A DNA stretch of 64,000 nt from Akkermansia sp. (GTDB taxonomy: Bacteria > Verrucomicrobiota > Verrucomicrobiia > Verrucomicrobiales > Akkermansiaceae): NCBI GenBank assembly GCA_017555025.1, contig JAFZHC010000009.1:124001-188000 (forward strand). The letters run 5' to 3'. Positions 42,598-51,175 of the stretch are shown here, piece by piece. Positions within the stretch are counted from its first letter, which is position 1. Every line of letters starts with the position of its first letter. A program made the position numbers and the translations under genes. Below the pieces are notes generated by a model. The model made no database searches and was not told the origin of the DNA. It was given only the letters and a program-made list of their open reading frames with translations.

Positions 42598-43584
42598 ATG
42601 AAGGCTAATGTTCAAACAAGTCGTCGCGGTTTTACGCTGGTAGAACTTATCGTGGCTATGGCTATTACGGCCAGTCTGGTGGTCGTAATCATGCAGCTTA
42701 CCAATCAGGGTATAGCTTTGTGGCAGAAGGTGCAGGAAGATGTCAGCACCAACACAAGCGGCCGTGTGGCTTTGCAAACCCTTGCTCGTGATTTGGAGTC
42801 TTTCCAGATGAAGGGCGATAATAAGTACGAGTGGCTTTTTGCTAAAACCGAGCAGGAACGCCATGGCGGCGATATTCCTAAAGGATTGGAAATTCCCCGT
42901 TCTGTGCAGTTTGTGTTCTTCTCTTGCGCTCCCGACCGCAACCCCGCCGTGAGCAGCAGCACCTCCCTGCGCAACAACTACCGCGGCGCTCGCGCCCATA
43001 ACATGGAAACGCAGGGTGATGTGAATGCTGTCGGCTACCGCCTGATGTACCGTGACCAAGTGCTCAATGTGGATGCCAACGATAAAGAGAAGGGAATTTT
43101 CCCCATCTTTGCTCTGTACCGTCAGCTGGTGGCTCCGCGTGAAACCTTTGAGAAGCTGATGGGGCAGGAAAGTTTGGAGGCTGCTTATGTGCCCTTTGAG
43201 CGTAAGGAGGTGGAGAACTTCCTCTGTGAAAATATCGTCGAACTCAGTCTTGTGTTCAATATTGAGTACGTTAAGGACGAGGCTGATGCCGAGAGCGGTC
43301 GCGTGGGCTACGAGTCCGTAAGCATACCGGTAATTTCTTCCAACTCTGCTTCGATGAGCAAATCCATTTCTGTGTATGGTGACCGAATCGTAGCCGGCCC
43401 CCGTACCTTTAAGAACGCTCGCATACTTTCTGCCACCATGTCCATCACCGTTTTGACCGATGAAGGTGTGGCTCTGGTTGAGCAAATTCGCCAAGGTCGC
43501 CGCCGTGCGCCTAAGCCTGAAGATTTCTTCAAATCGTACACGAGAGCCTTTTCTCGTTCTGTGCTGCTGCCGCAGCCTATGTAA
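42598..43584 (+). CDS. Pseudopilin, GspJ-like
   Basis: 328 residues. Leader MKANVQTSRRG, then FTLVELIVAMAITASLVVV, with the prepilin peptidase site and +5 Glu. After the helix comes QGIALWQKVQEDVSTNTSGRVALQTLARDLE, the pattern seen in GspJ-type minor pseudopilins, then a large globular domain. It is the longest of the three and the third gene of the operon. It ends 21 bases before the lipoate ligase-like gene. Confidence 0.78.
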   Translation: MKANVQTSRRGFTLVELIVAMAITASLVVVIMQLTNQGIALWQKVQEDVSTNTSGRVALQTLARDLESFQMKGDNKYEWLFAKTEQERHGGDIPKGLEIPRSVQFVFFSCAPDRNPAVSSSTSLRNNYRGARAHNMETQGDVNAVGYRLMYRDQVLNVDANDKEKGIFPIFALYRQLVAPRETFEKLMGQESLEAAYVPFERKEVENFLCENIVELSLVFNIEYVKDEADAESGRVGYESVSIPVISSNSASMSKSISVYGDRIVAGPRTFKNARILSATMSITVLTDEGVALVEQIRQGRRRAPKPEDFFKSYTRAFSRSVLLPQPM

Positions 43585-43605
43585 GCCATCCATTCAAAAC
43601 AGCGC

Positions 43606-44346
43606 ATGAATTTCTGCATGCAACAAGCCGAGCCTGATGTTCTGCTGCCGCAGAGTATCAGGCTTTGGTGTGACCCGATTCCTCGTAGTGGATATGAGAA
43701 TATGGCCGCTGATGAATTGCTGAGTCGACGTCCCGAGGCCTGGCTTCGGGTGTATGGCTGGGCAAAGCCGGCTGTCAGTTTCGGATATTTCGATTCGACC
43801 CCCGTAGCGGCCTCTATTTTCCCCGGCGAAGGGATTGAGTATATTCGCCGCTGGACGGGTGGCGGTATTGTTGATCACCGCAAGGGGTATACCTATACAG
43901 TAACTTTGCCTGCTCGTGAAGGGGTAATGTACCCGCCGTCCGACCGCTTGTATAAGTGGATTCATGGCGCTCTGGCCGAAGCTTTGGCCGCTAGTGGTGT
44001 GGCCTGTACATTGTTGGTGGAGGATGCCCCCGACGGCGGTCGTGCCTGTTGGGCCAGCCCTGTAGCCAGCGATATTGTGGACGCCGCCGGTCACAAATTG
44101 GCCGGTGCCGGGCAGCGTCGCTATCGCGGAGCAGTTCTTCACCAGGGGCTTATTCAGGAATGTGAGCCGGCAGATGGGTGGCCCGGCCTGCTGGCTGCGG
44201 CGCTTGCACCTACGGTAGAGGTGGTGCAGGGGGATGAGCCGTACCCCGGTTTTGCTGAAGAAGTTCAGGAACTGTGCCGCACTAAGTATTGCACCGAGGC
44301 TTGGAATGATGAAAGCCATGGCCGCCGAAAACCTGCAAAATCATGA
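43606..44346 (+). CDS. Lipoate-protein ligase/octanoyltransferase-family protein
   Basis: 246 residues of the BPL/LPL fold: a GYENMAADE start motif as in LplA/LipM, the ligand loop IRRWTGGGIVDHRKGYTYTV near 83-102, and GHKLAGAGQRRYRGAVLHQGL near 165-185 with the catalytic Lys. It attaches lipoyl or octanoyl groups to carrier proteins of oxo-acid dehydrogenases. LplA, LipM and LipL cannot be told apart from this alone. There is no CxxxC-type catalytic cysteine that I could assign with confidence. It overlaps the Nudix gene by 4 bases. Confidence 0.8.
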   Translation: MNFCMQQAEPDVLLPQSIRLWCDPIPRSGYENMAADELLSRRPEAWLRVYGWAKPAVSFGYFDSTPVAASIFPGEGIEYIRRWTGGGIVDHRKGYTYTVTLPAREGVMYPPSDRLYKWIHGALAEALAASGVACTLLVEDAPDGGRACWASPVASDIVDAAGHKLAGAGQRRYRGAVLHQGLIQECEPADGWPGLLAAALAPTVEVVQGDEPYPGFAEEVQELCRTKYCTEAWNDESHGRRKPAKS

Positions 44347-45452
44347 ACGACGATATGTTCAGATGGCGACTTAATGTCGCCGCCGTCATTATAGACCGCT
44401 CCGGCAATGTTCTGCTGGGACGTAAGAACCCCGAAAGTAAACACTTACATTTCCCACAAGGTGGCGTGCATAGCGGCGAAACCTATGAGCACGCTATCGT
44501 TCGCGAAGTGGAGGAGGAGGTGGGCATTCCTCGCTCGGCCTACACTATCGTCGCGCGATGGAGCGGGTTGCGTTATTACTACCGCGAGAAAAACCGCAAG
44601 AGTGAAGATTGGGATGGACAGCAGCAGACCTGGTTCCTGCTGATGTGCCATTCAGACATGCCTGAGACTGATTGCTCGTACAGCTCTGAGTTTGAGACTG
44701 CGGTTTGGATGCACTACCGCGAACTTCGTCCTGAGCTTTTCATTTCCTTCAAGCGCGAGGTGGTTATGCGTGTGTTGGGGCATTTCCTGCCGAGGGGTGA
44801 TACCCCGTTGAGCCGTCATCTGCCTAAGCTTGACATGACAGTCGCCTACCGTTACCGCCCGGATAGACCGCACCCTCCGTCGGAGGACCGTAGCTTCTTT
44901 GCCGGTGGTAAGGATGAGATGGTGGCGACCATGGAAGAACTGCACGCACGTATGATGCATGCGCAGCGCCGCTTGGATTACCTTTACCGTAAGGAAAAAA
45001 CACCGCCTCTGCGCATGTTGATTCTCATTTGTGGTTCCCCCGGTAGTAATCGCAAGAGTTGCCTGCGTCGCATTGCTTCCTGCTGCGACCCCTTGCTCAC
45101 CCGAGCCTTCCGCCCGGAATGGCAGCCCGAGGAGTATGATATGGTTGCGCTACAGCAGTACCCGGCAGAGAGTGAAATCCGCTTGATGTGCCGACGTATG
45201 CAGGACCGCAATTTCGACCCCGAGCTCATTGATAAGCATGAAATGGAGCTTTCTGCCAGTGGCGTGCGTTTGCTGCATTTCCACTTGCACCCGCCCGGTG
45301 GTACGTTCCAGGAACCCGATACCATGCTTCCCTGTTATTATGTGCCGTGCGAGAAAAAGTGGTATCGCGACTTCGTTATCACTAACATCATCGTGGAAAC
45401 ACTTGAAAAATTGCTCGCGGAGTCAGAAAAAATACTCGCCATGCGGGGCTGA
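44343..45452 (+). CDS. Nudix hydrolase (RppH-like) fused to a degenerate PPK2-like domain
   Basis: 369 residues. Residues 5-150 form a Nudix domain with a complete box from Gly 41 to Ile 62 (HSGETYEHAIVREVEEEVG), close in style to RNA pyrophosphohydrolase RppH. Residues 195-360 resemble polyphosphate kinase 2: an amphipathic helix LDYLYRKEKTPPLRMLILICG, a Walker A-like GSPGSNRKSC (231-240) lacking the normal Gly-Lys, DPLLTRAFRPEWQPEEYD, and the PPK2 end YYVPCEKKWYRDFVITNIIV. The lid and Walker B segment seem deleted. So the second half is probably a non-catalytic binding domain. It overlaps the upstream gene (ATGA). Confidence 0.72.
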   Translation: MNDDMFRWRLNVAAVIIDRSGNVLLGRKNPESKHLHFPQGGVHSGETYEHAIVREVEEEVGIPRSAYTIVARWSGLRYYYREKNRKSEDWDGQQQTWFLLMCHSDMPETDCSYSSEFETAVWMHYRELRPELFISFKREVVMRVLGHFLPRGDTPLSRHLPKLDMTVAYRYRPDRPHPPSEDRSFFAGGKDEMVATMEELHARMMHAQRRLDYLYRKEKTPPLRMLILICGSPGSNRKSCLRRIASCCDPLLTRAFRPEWQPEEYDMVALQQYPAESEIRLMCRRMQDRNFDPELIDKHEMELSASGVRLLHFHLHPPGGTFQEPDTMLPCYYVPCEKKWYRDFVITNIIVETLEKLLAESEKILAMRG

Positions 45453-45458
45453 TGGTGC

Positions 45459-45464
45459 TATAGT
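45459..45464 (+). promoter_or_regulatory. asnS -10 box, leaderless type
   Basis: TATAGT lies 7 bases before the ATG at 45472. The -35 region at 45436-45441 is poor, so activity may need a factor or come from read-through of the upstream operon. Confidence 0.4.
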
Positions 45465-45471
45465 GTAGGCC

Positions 45472-46836
45472 ATGAAGAGAACCCTCGTCAAACATGCGCT
45501 GGCTAGTGATACTGCACTTGATTCTATTCTGGTGCAGGGGTGGGTCCGCACTCGTCGTGACTCCAAAACTTTTTCGTTCCTTGAAGTGAATGATGGTACC
45601 AGTCTGGCCTCTATTCAGGTGATTGCCGATGCCGGTATTCCCGGTTATGAGAACATCAGCAAAATGACTACCGGTGCCTCGGTGGCCGTGGTTGGTCGTT
45701 TGGTAGAAAGCCCCGGCAAGCAGAAGTGGGAAATTCAGGCTACGTCAATTGAGCTTGTCGGTACTTCTCCTGAGAGCTATCCGTTACAGAAGAAAGGTCA
45801 CTCCCCTGAGTTCCTTCGTACCATTGCACACCTGCGCCCCCGTACCAATCTCTTCGGTGCTATCTTCCGCACGCGTTCCCGCATTGCCCGTGCCGTTCAT
45901 CGCTTCTTCATGGAGCGTGATTTCCTTTGGGTGCACACGCCTATCATCACAGCTTCCGACTGCGAGGGTGCAGGGGAGATGTTCCATGTAACCACGCTTG
46001 ATCCGCTGGCTGAGAACAAGAGTTATGATAAGGACTTTTTCGGTAAGGCTGCAAGCCTGACCGTTTCCGGCCAGCTCGAGGGCGAGACTTTCGCATGTGC
46101 TCTGAGCAATATCTATACCTTCGGTCCTACATTCCGTGCCGAGAATAGTAATACGAGCCGTCATGCTGCGGAGTTCTGGATGATTGAGCCCGAAGTTGCG
46201 TTCTGTGATATCTACGGTGATATGGACTTGGCTGAATCGTTCATCAAGCACATTGCCGATACCATGCTGTCTGATGAAAGCGGCGATTTCGAGTTCTTCT
46301 GTAAGTTTGTTGATAAGGGGCTGCGTGCTCGCTTGGAAGATGTAAGCAACAAGCCGTTCGTGCGTTGCTCCTATACCGAGGCTATTGATATTATGCTCGC
46401 CAGCGGCGAGAAATTTGAATATCCTCCCTACTGGGGTATGGATCTGCAAAGTGAGCATGAGCGCTTCTTGACTGAGCGCCACTTCAAGAGTCCGGTCATC
46501 GTCTACAACTATCCTCGCGAAATTAAGCCTTTCTACATGCGCTTGAATGATGACGGTAAGACCGTGACGGCCATGGATGTCCTCGTTCCCGGCATTGGTG
46601 AGATTATCGGCGGCAGCCAGCGCGAGGAGCGACTGGATGTACTGGAGGGTAACCTTGAGCGCCTGAATATGGAGGCCGAGGCGTACTACTGGTACAACGA
46701 CTTGCGCCGTTATGGCTCAGTACCTCATGCCGGCTTTGGTGTGGGCTTTGAGCGACTCATCATGTTTGTGACCGGTGTACAGAATATCCGCGACGTACTG
46801 CCGTACCCGCGCACTCCCCGTAACTGCGAATTCTGA
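45472..46836 (+). CDS. asnS: Asparaginyl-tRNA synthetase
   Basis: 454 residues, class IIb. An N-terminal OB-fold ([23 protein letters not shown]) binds the anticodon. The catalytic core has motif 2 [21 protein letters not shown] near 222-242, and motif 3 [15 protein letters not shown] near 420 with the C-terminal [12 protein letters not shown] that separates AsnRS from AspRS. It charges tRNA-Asn with asparagine, so tRNA-dependent amidation of Asp-tRNA-Asn is not needed here. It is a single gene between the Nudix operon and the ROK gene. Confidence 0.96.
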   Translation: MKRTLVKHALASDTALDSILVQGWVRTRRDSKTFSFLEVNDGTSLASIQVIADAGIPGYENISKMTTGASVAVVGRLVESPGKQKWEIQATSIELVGTSPESYPLQKKGHSPEFLRTIAHLRPRTNLFGAIFRTRSRIARAVHRFFMERDFLWVHTPIITASDCEGAGEMFHVTTLDPLAENKSYDKDFFGKAASLTVSGQLEGETFACALSNIYTFGPTFRAENSNTSRHAAEFWMIEPEVAFCDIYGDMDLAESFIKHIADTMLSDESGDFEFFCKFVDKGLRARLEDVSNKPFVRCSYTEAIDIMLASGEKFEYPPYWGMDLQSEHERFLTERHFKSPVIVYNYPREIKPFYMRLNDDGKTVTAMDVLVPGIGEIIGGSQREERLDVLEGNLERLNMEAEAYYWYNDLRRYGSVPHAGFGVGFERLIMFVTGVQNIRDVLPYPRTPRNCEF

Positions 46837-46864
46837 TTTCAACGACAAGTAACTGTTTTTTAGC

Positions 46865-46893
46865 TTGTCATCATACATTATAAATGCTAATAT
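46865..46893 (+). promoter_or_regulatory. Promoter of the ROK gene
   Basis: TTGTCA (46865-46870), 17 bases, TAATAT (46888-46893), 14 bases to the ATG at 46908. The earlier in-frame ATG at 46884 lies inside the promoter. Confidence 0.65.
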
Positions 46894-46907
46894 CTTCCCG
46901 TAACGTT

Positions 46908-48305
46908 ATGAATATCCAACCGAAATTCACTCCCGTGCTCGATCCGGACTTTGTAGCTCCGGTTCTCTGGAACAAGGCTTTTGAAGAGAAGGTCGCTGCT
47001 GACCCTGCTTCTCAGGCTATTGACATCGCTCTTACCCGCATGGATGGTACCTGCTTCCGCTGGAGCGGTAAGGTGCTTTCTTCCTCTGAGGAGAACGATG
47101 TTCTCAACAACCAGTACATCGAGCGAATTGTTAAGTTCCTGCTTTGGATGAAGGGTGGCTGCACCATTATGGTTGCCGGCTCCGATAAGATTGCAGACAT
47201 GCTTGCCGCCACCTACTGTGCCGGTGGTGCCCGTGAGTTCGACTGGGACTTCATCGGTAAGAAGATTTATGACCAGCCCATTCAGATTGTGAAGGTGGCT
47301 TGCCCCTGCGAGCTTCCCGCTGAGAACTCCACTTCCGTTTCTCTCGGTCGCAACTTGGACGGCTACCGCATCGGCTTTGACCTTGGTGGGTCTGACCGTA
47401 AGTGCGCTGCTGTGGTAAACGGCGAGGTTGTATACTCTGAAGAGGTTGTGTGGGACCCCTACCACCAGACTGACCCCATGTATCAGGTCGAGGGTGTGGA
47501 TGATTCTCTGCTTCGCGCTGCTAAGCATCTGCCTCAGGTGGACGCCATTGGCGGTTCCGCTGCCGGCGTGTATGTGAACAGCGAGCCCCGTGTTGGCTCC
47601 CTCTTCCGCGGTATTTCCCCCGAGGACTTCACCAACGTAATTCGTCCGATGTTCAGCACGCTTAAGGATCGCTGGAGCGAGCGCATGGGCAAGGAAGTTC
47701 CCTTTGAGGTGGTGAATGACGGTGAGGTTACGGCTCTTGCCGGTGCTATGGGTATGAATGACGATGCCGTGCTTGGTATCGCTATGGGTACTTCTTTGGC
47801 TGCCGGTTATGTGGACCCCGAGGGTCACATCATGCCCTGGCTCAACGAGCTTGCTTTCGTTCCCGTTGACTATCAGGAGGACGGCGGTGTTGACGAATGG
47901 TCCCGCGATAAGGGTGTAGGCGCCATGTACTTCTCCCAGCAGGCTGTAGCCCGTCTGGCTCCCCGCGCCGGTTTCGACTTCGGCAGCATGCCCTATCCCG
48001 AGCAGCTTAAGAAGGTTCAGGCCGCTATGGCTGAAGGCGATGACCGCGCTCGCAAGATTTACGAGACCATCGGTGTTGAGTTCGGCTACACCATCGCATA
48101 TTTCTCCAAGTACTACGCTCTGCGCAACCTCCTTTTCCTGGGTCGCGTAGCAACGGGCGACGGTGGTCAGCTGATTATCGACAAGGCCAACGAGGTGCTT
48201 AAGACTGAGTTCCCCGAGCTCGCCATCACCCTTTGCGTACCCGATGAGAAGACCAAGCGTCACGGTCAGGCTGTAGCCGCTGCTTCTCTTCCCAAGTTGG
48301 TTTAA
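46908..48305 (+). CDS. ROK-family sugar kinase-like protein with long N-terminal extension
   Basis: 465 residues, while most ROK kinases have about 300. The ROK/hexokinase core begins near residue 150: phosphate-binding DGYRIGFDLGGSDRKCAAV, then IGGSAAGVYVN, the catalytic Asp in VPFEVVNDGEVTALAGAMG near 270, and the ATP site LGIAMGTSLAAGY. The Cys-rich zinc motif of typical ROK kinases is not seen. The first 140 residues (LDPDFVAPVLWNKAFEEKV onward) have no family I know. Likely a cytosolic sugar kinase; sugar unknown. A strong terminator follows. Confidence 0.75.
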   Translation: MNIQPKFTPVLDPDFVAPVLWNKAFEEKVAADPASQAIDIALTRMDGTCFRWSGKVLSSSEENDVLNNQYIERIVKFLLWMKGGCTIMVAGSDKIADMLAATYCAGGAREFDWDFIGKKIYDQPIQIVKVACPCELPAENSTSVSLGRNLDGYRIGFDLGGSDRKCAAVVNGEVVYSEEVVWDPYHQTDPMYQVEGVDDSLLRAAKHLPQVDAIGGSAAGVYVNSEPRVGSLFRGISPEDFTNVIRPMFSTLKDRWSERMGKEVPFEVVNDGEVTALAGAMGMNDDAVLGIAMGTSLAAGYVDPEGHIMPWLNELAFVPVDYQEDGGVDEWSRDKGVGAMYFSQQAVARLAPRAGFDFGSMPYPEQLKKVQAAMAEGDDRARKIYETIGVEFGYTIAYFSKYYALRNLLFLGRVATGDGGQLIIDKANEVLKTEFPELAITLCVPDEKTKRHGQAVAAASLPKLV

Positions 48306-48323
48306 TCTGATTTATTGAATAAA

Positions 48324-48364
48324 GCCGGGCAGTGTGCGTTCAATGTGCCTGCCCGGCTTTTTTT
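48324..48364 (+). terminator. Strong Rho-independent terminator of the ROK gene
   Basis: GCCGGGCAG (48324-48332) pairs perfectly with CTGCCCGGC (48349-48357) and is followed at once by seven T residues. Confidence 0.9.
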
Positions 48365-48388
48365 CTTCTGCCAGTTAATTCCGAATCT

Positions 48389-50386
48389 ATGTCAGCTCAC
48401 ACAGACATATGGCAATGCCCCCAGTGCGGGCAGGCTCTGGATATCTCTCACCTTGGCTTTTATGTTGAGGTGACGTGCCCGGGCTGCCAGCATTCGGAAT
48501 TTGTGCACACTCTTCTGGCAAACTTTCGTATAGAAAGTGTAGTGGGTATAGGCGGCATGAGCGTGGTGCTCCGGGCTCGTGACCTTGTGCTTAATCGCCG
48601 TGTTGCGATTAAGGTACTCAACGATGCGTATCGAAATCAGCCCGATCGTATCTCCCGCTTTGAAAATGAGTGTGCCATGATGGCCAAGGTGCGCCATGAA
48701 AACGTGGTTTCCGTTTATTCAGCCGGTCGTGCTCGCAAGCAATTCTACATTGCGATGGAGTTGGTGGATGGGCAGGATTTGGAGACCAAGGTTTCACGTG
48801 AGGGAACTCTGCGACCTGATGAGGCTATTGATTATACCATTCAGATTGTGCATGGTCTGGAGGCCGCGCACAAGGCCGGTCTATTGCATCGCGACATGAA
48901 GCCCGGCAATGTGATTATTACTCCGGAGGGGCAGGCAAAAGTACTCGACTTTGGCCTTGCTCTTGGTAAGGCTGATGAGGATACTGAGGAAATCATCTGG
49001 GCAACGCCCTACTATGTTCCGCCCGAGACGCTTGAGCGTAAGGATGAAGATGCTCGAACGGATATTTATGCTTTGGGGATGACCCTTCGTTACCTGCTCA
49101 CCGGGGTGGAGCGCTTTAAAGATTCCCCGACATCGGTTTCCGGTTTGTTGCAGGCAAAATTAAAATTGCCTCCGCTGGCGTCACTCATGCCGGGGGCTGA
49201 TGAGTCGCTGTGTGATTTGGTTGACCACATGACGGCGTTTGAACCCAACGAACGCCCGGCCAGCTACCGAGATCTGCTGGTAGAGCTTGAGGTGGTGAAG
49301 GAAGCTCTTCGCAATGGTCGGGAAGAGCAAACCCCGCAGAATCGCAGTAGACAGCGTAAACAATTAGTTACAGATATTTTGCTGACCGGTCTACTGGGTG
49401 TGGCGGCGGCTATTGTGACGGCGAATATCGCTACACCGCAAGCGGTTCGTCAGCGAATTGCGGTACCCCAGGGGGAATTTAGCTGGGGGGCTCATGCGCA
49501 ATTGCAGCAAGCAGAACAAGCGCTGTCGCTGCGTGATTTCAAGAAGGCACGAGAGCTTTTCGGAGAATTGATATCCGATTCAACCGAACCCGTATTGGCA
49601 GCCTGGGCCGCATTACATGTTTCGTTGCTTGCTGAGCTTCAATCTCATACGGAAGAGGCTAAAAATGCATTTCTGCTATATTGCCAATATGTGACTAAGC
49701 GCGATGACGTGAGTCCCGCCACTCTCGCACTCGCCGAACAACTGCATAGTGTCGAGCGAGCGGCTTCCGGCAACCAGAGGGATTTTGAAAGTGTGCAGCA
49801 TATTCATATTAAGGCTCTTTGCCAATTATGGGCTGCTCGTTACCAGATGGTTTCCGGCCAACGCGCCTCTGCGGCTAAAGTGATGGAGAGTGCTACGTCG
49901 CTTCTGAGGCAATCCACCCAGCCTTATAATGTTATTGCTGATGAGGTTTCCACTCTTGCTTTGCAGTGGGCGCCCGAGGAGCATATGGAGTATTATGGCC
50001 GTGCCAAAGAAGCATTGGGGCAACATAATATGGCTGAGGCAAAGTACCAACTCCAACAGATTCTGAAGACGGAAAGTGCTTCCGATAAAATGAAAGCCGA
50101 GGCTCAGGTTCTCCTTGAGGTCTGCGATGTAGCTAAGGCCGCTTTTGAGTTGTTGGAACGCAAGTTCCCCAATGAGTACCGGAGAGGCTGCTCACCTGAT
50201 GAGGTCGCTAATCTTGCTCGTAAATTGGGCGGCAAACAATTGCATCATGAACTGACTGCTTTGAGCTATATGTTGCAGGGTGATTATGATAATGCTTTCT
50301 CTCGCAACCCATACCATAATTCACCTGATGCCGCTGAACATTTTGCCGTGATGATGAGAGACTGGCAGGTGAGACTAAAAAAATAA
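48389..50386 (+). CDS. Membrane Ser/Thr protein kinase with N-terminal zinc ribbon
   Basis: 665 residues from MSAHTDIWQC; the longer frame starts in the terminator. Residues 10-33 hold a C-x2-C...C-x2-C zinc ribbon (CPQC and CPGC). The Hanks-type kinase follows: GIGGMS loop (54-59), VAIK Lys 75, HRDMKPGN with Asp 169, DFG Asp 187 and an APE-like PPE. One helix (LLTGLLGVAAAIVTANIA, near 340) leads to an extracytoplasmic part of about 300 residues with TPR-like helices (SLRDFKKARELFGEL, ALGQHNMAEAKYQL). All kinase residues look intact. It probably acts with the next two genes. Confidence 0.87.
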   Translation: MSAHTDIWQCPQCGQALDISHLGFYVEVTCPGCQHSEFVHTLLANFRIESVVGIGGMSVVLRARDLVLNRRVAIKVLNDAYRNQPDRISRFENECAMMAKVRHENVVSVYSAGRARKQFYIAMELVDGQDLETKVSREGTLRPDEAIDYTIQIVHGLEAAHKAGLLHRDMKPGNVIITPEGQAKVLDFGLALGKADEDTEEIIWATPYYVPPETLERKDEDARTDIYALGMTLRYLLTGVERFKDSPTSVSGLLQAKLKLPPLASLMPGADESLCDLVDHMTAFEPNERPASYRDLLVELEVVKEALRNGREEQTPQNRSRQRKQLVTDILLTGLLGVAAAIVTANIATPQAVRQRIAVPQGEFSWGAHAQLQQAEQALSLRDFKKARELFGELISDSTEPVLAAWAALHVSLLAELQSHTEEAKNAFLLYCQYVTKRDDVSPATLALAEQLHSVERAASGNQRDFESVQHIHIKALCQLWAARYQMVSGQRASAAKVMESATSLLRQSTQPYNVIADEVSTLALQWAPEEHMEYYGRAKEALGQHNMAEAKYQLQQILKTESASDKMKAEAQVLLEVCDVAKAAFELLERKFPNEYRRGCSPDEVANLARKLGGKQLHHELTALSYMLQGDYDNAFSRNPYHNSPDAAEHFAVMMRDWQVRLKK

Positions 50387-50395
50387 CATCTTCCC

Positions 50396-51031
50396 ATGAA
50401 ATTACCTTCTATGAAATGTTGTGTTGTATCTATTATTGCTTTTGTTGTCGGTGTTCTGACATGGCCTGTTATTCAAATTTTGCTTAAGAAGTCTGAACCG
50501 CTCCCGGTGCTGTCGGCCGGTAGTACTTCGATGTCTTCTGATGAATTATGCCCCACGTGGTTGAAGAACGAGCCGACGTTGGCAGAGTTTTTACGAGCGG
50601 TGGAGGCTGCTGATTGCAAAAGTGAGTGGTCGTATTACGATCATCATGCTGTCGGACGTCTTGCGTCAGGCCTTTTCTGGCCGGAAGATGAGAAAGACAT
50701 GTGCCTGGAACAAACTGTTCGTGATGCTGTGGAATTGGCGGCAATGCTGTTTGCTGACGATTACCATAGTTTAGAGTTGGCCTGGTGGCAAAGTGAGATG
50801 CCGCTGATGCGCATTATCATTTTATCCGTCTTTTACACTCAGATGAATGAGCGTATTTGTTGTTTTCCTTCATTTTCCTGCCATGAATTTGCACCTGAGG
50901 TGGCTGCTCAGCGGCGACGGGAAATTCAATGGGTGAAGCAACATAACGAGGAATTGCGTCCGTTGTTCTCCAGAATTATACGTGCTACAAAGCAGCACTA
51001 TAAGGAGCCTTCAAATCAGCTTGCCGAATGA
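50396..51031 (+). CDS. Membrane-anchored protein of unknown function next to the kinase
   Basis: 211 residues. One N-terminal helix (CCVVSIIAFVVGVLTWPVIQILL, residues 8-30) without a clear cleavage site, then a soluble part rich in Trp, Glu and His (WWQSEMPLMRII, ICCFPSFSCHEF) with four cysteines. No domain recognised. It starts 9 bases after the kinase stop, so it is in the same operon and could be a substrate or sensor partner. An approximately 145-base gap follows before the next gene. Confidence 0.65.
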   Translation: MKLPSMKCCVVSIIAFVVGVLTWPVIQILLKKSEPLPVLSAGSTSMSSDELCPTWLKNEPTLAEFLRAVEAADCKSEWSYYDHHAVGRLASGLFWPEDEKDMCLEQTVRDAVELAAMLFADDYHSLELAWWQSEMPLMRIIILSVFYTQMNERICCFPSFSCHEFAPEVAAQRRREIQWVKQHNEELRPLFSRIIRATKQHYKEPSNQLAE

Positions 51032-51118
51032 AATCAGGCAGGTAAATCAATGTGTGCATGCCCGCTGCCGTATACAGACTAGCGAGAGCCGACTGTGCAA
51101 ATTTGACACGAAAATGGG

Positions 51119-51163
51119 TTGAGTTCCGGAGGAAATTGTGCTATCCTCTACCCACATTATACT
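51119..51163 (+). promoter_or_regulatory. Tandem promoters before the 879-residue protein
   Basis: Two overlapping candidates: TTGAGT (51119-51124), 17 bases, TATCCT (51142-51147); and TTGTGC (51136-51141), 16 bases, TATACT (51158-51163), which ends 12 bases before the ATG. Confidence 0.45.
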
Positions 51164-51175
51164 CCGTCTTGAGCC

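Noticed and set aside
46887..48263. 458-residue open frame on the minus strand opposite the ROK gene
   Set aside because: It covers almost the whole ROK gene in the opposite direction, has His/Leu/Val-rich composition typical of antisense frames and no recognisable motif.
48790..48805. GTTTCACGTGA-containing sequence resembling a parS site
   Set aside because: It matches the usual TGTTTCACGTGAAACA at only about 12 of 16 positions and lies inside the kinase coding region far from parB. I count it as chance unless ParB binding is shown.
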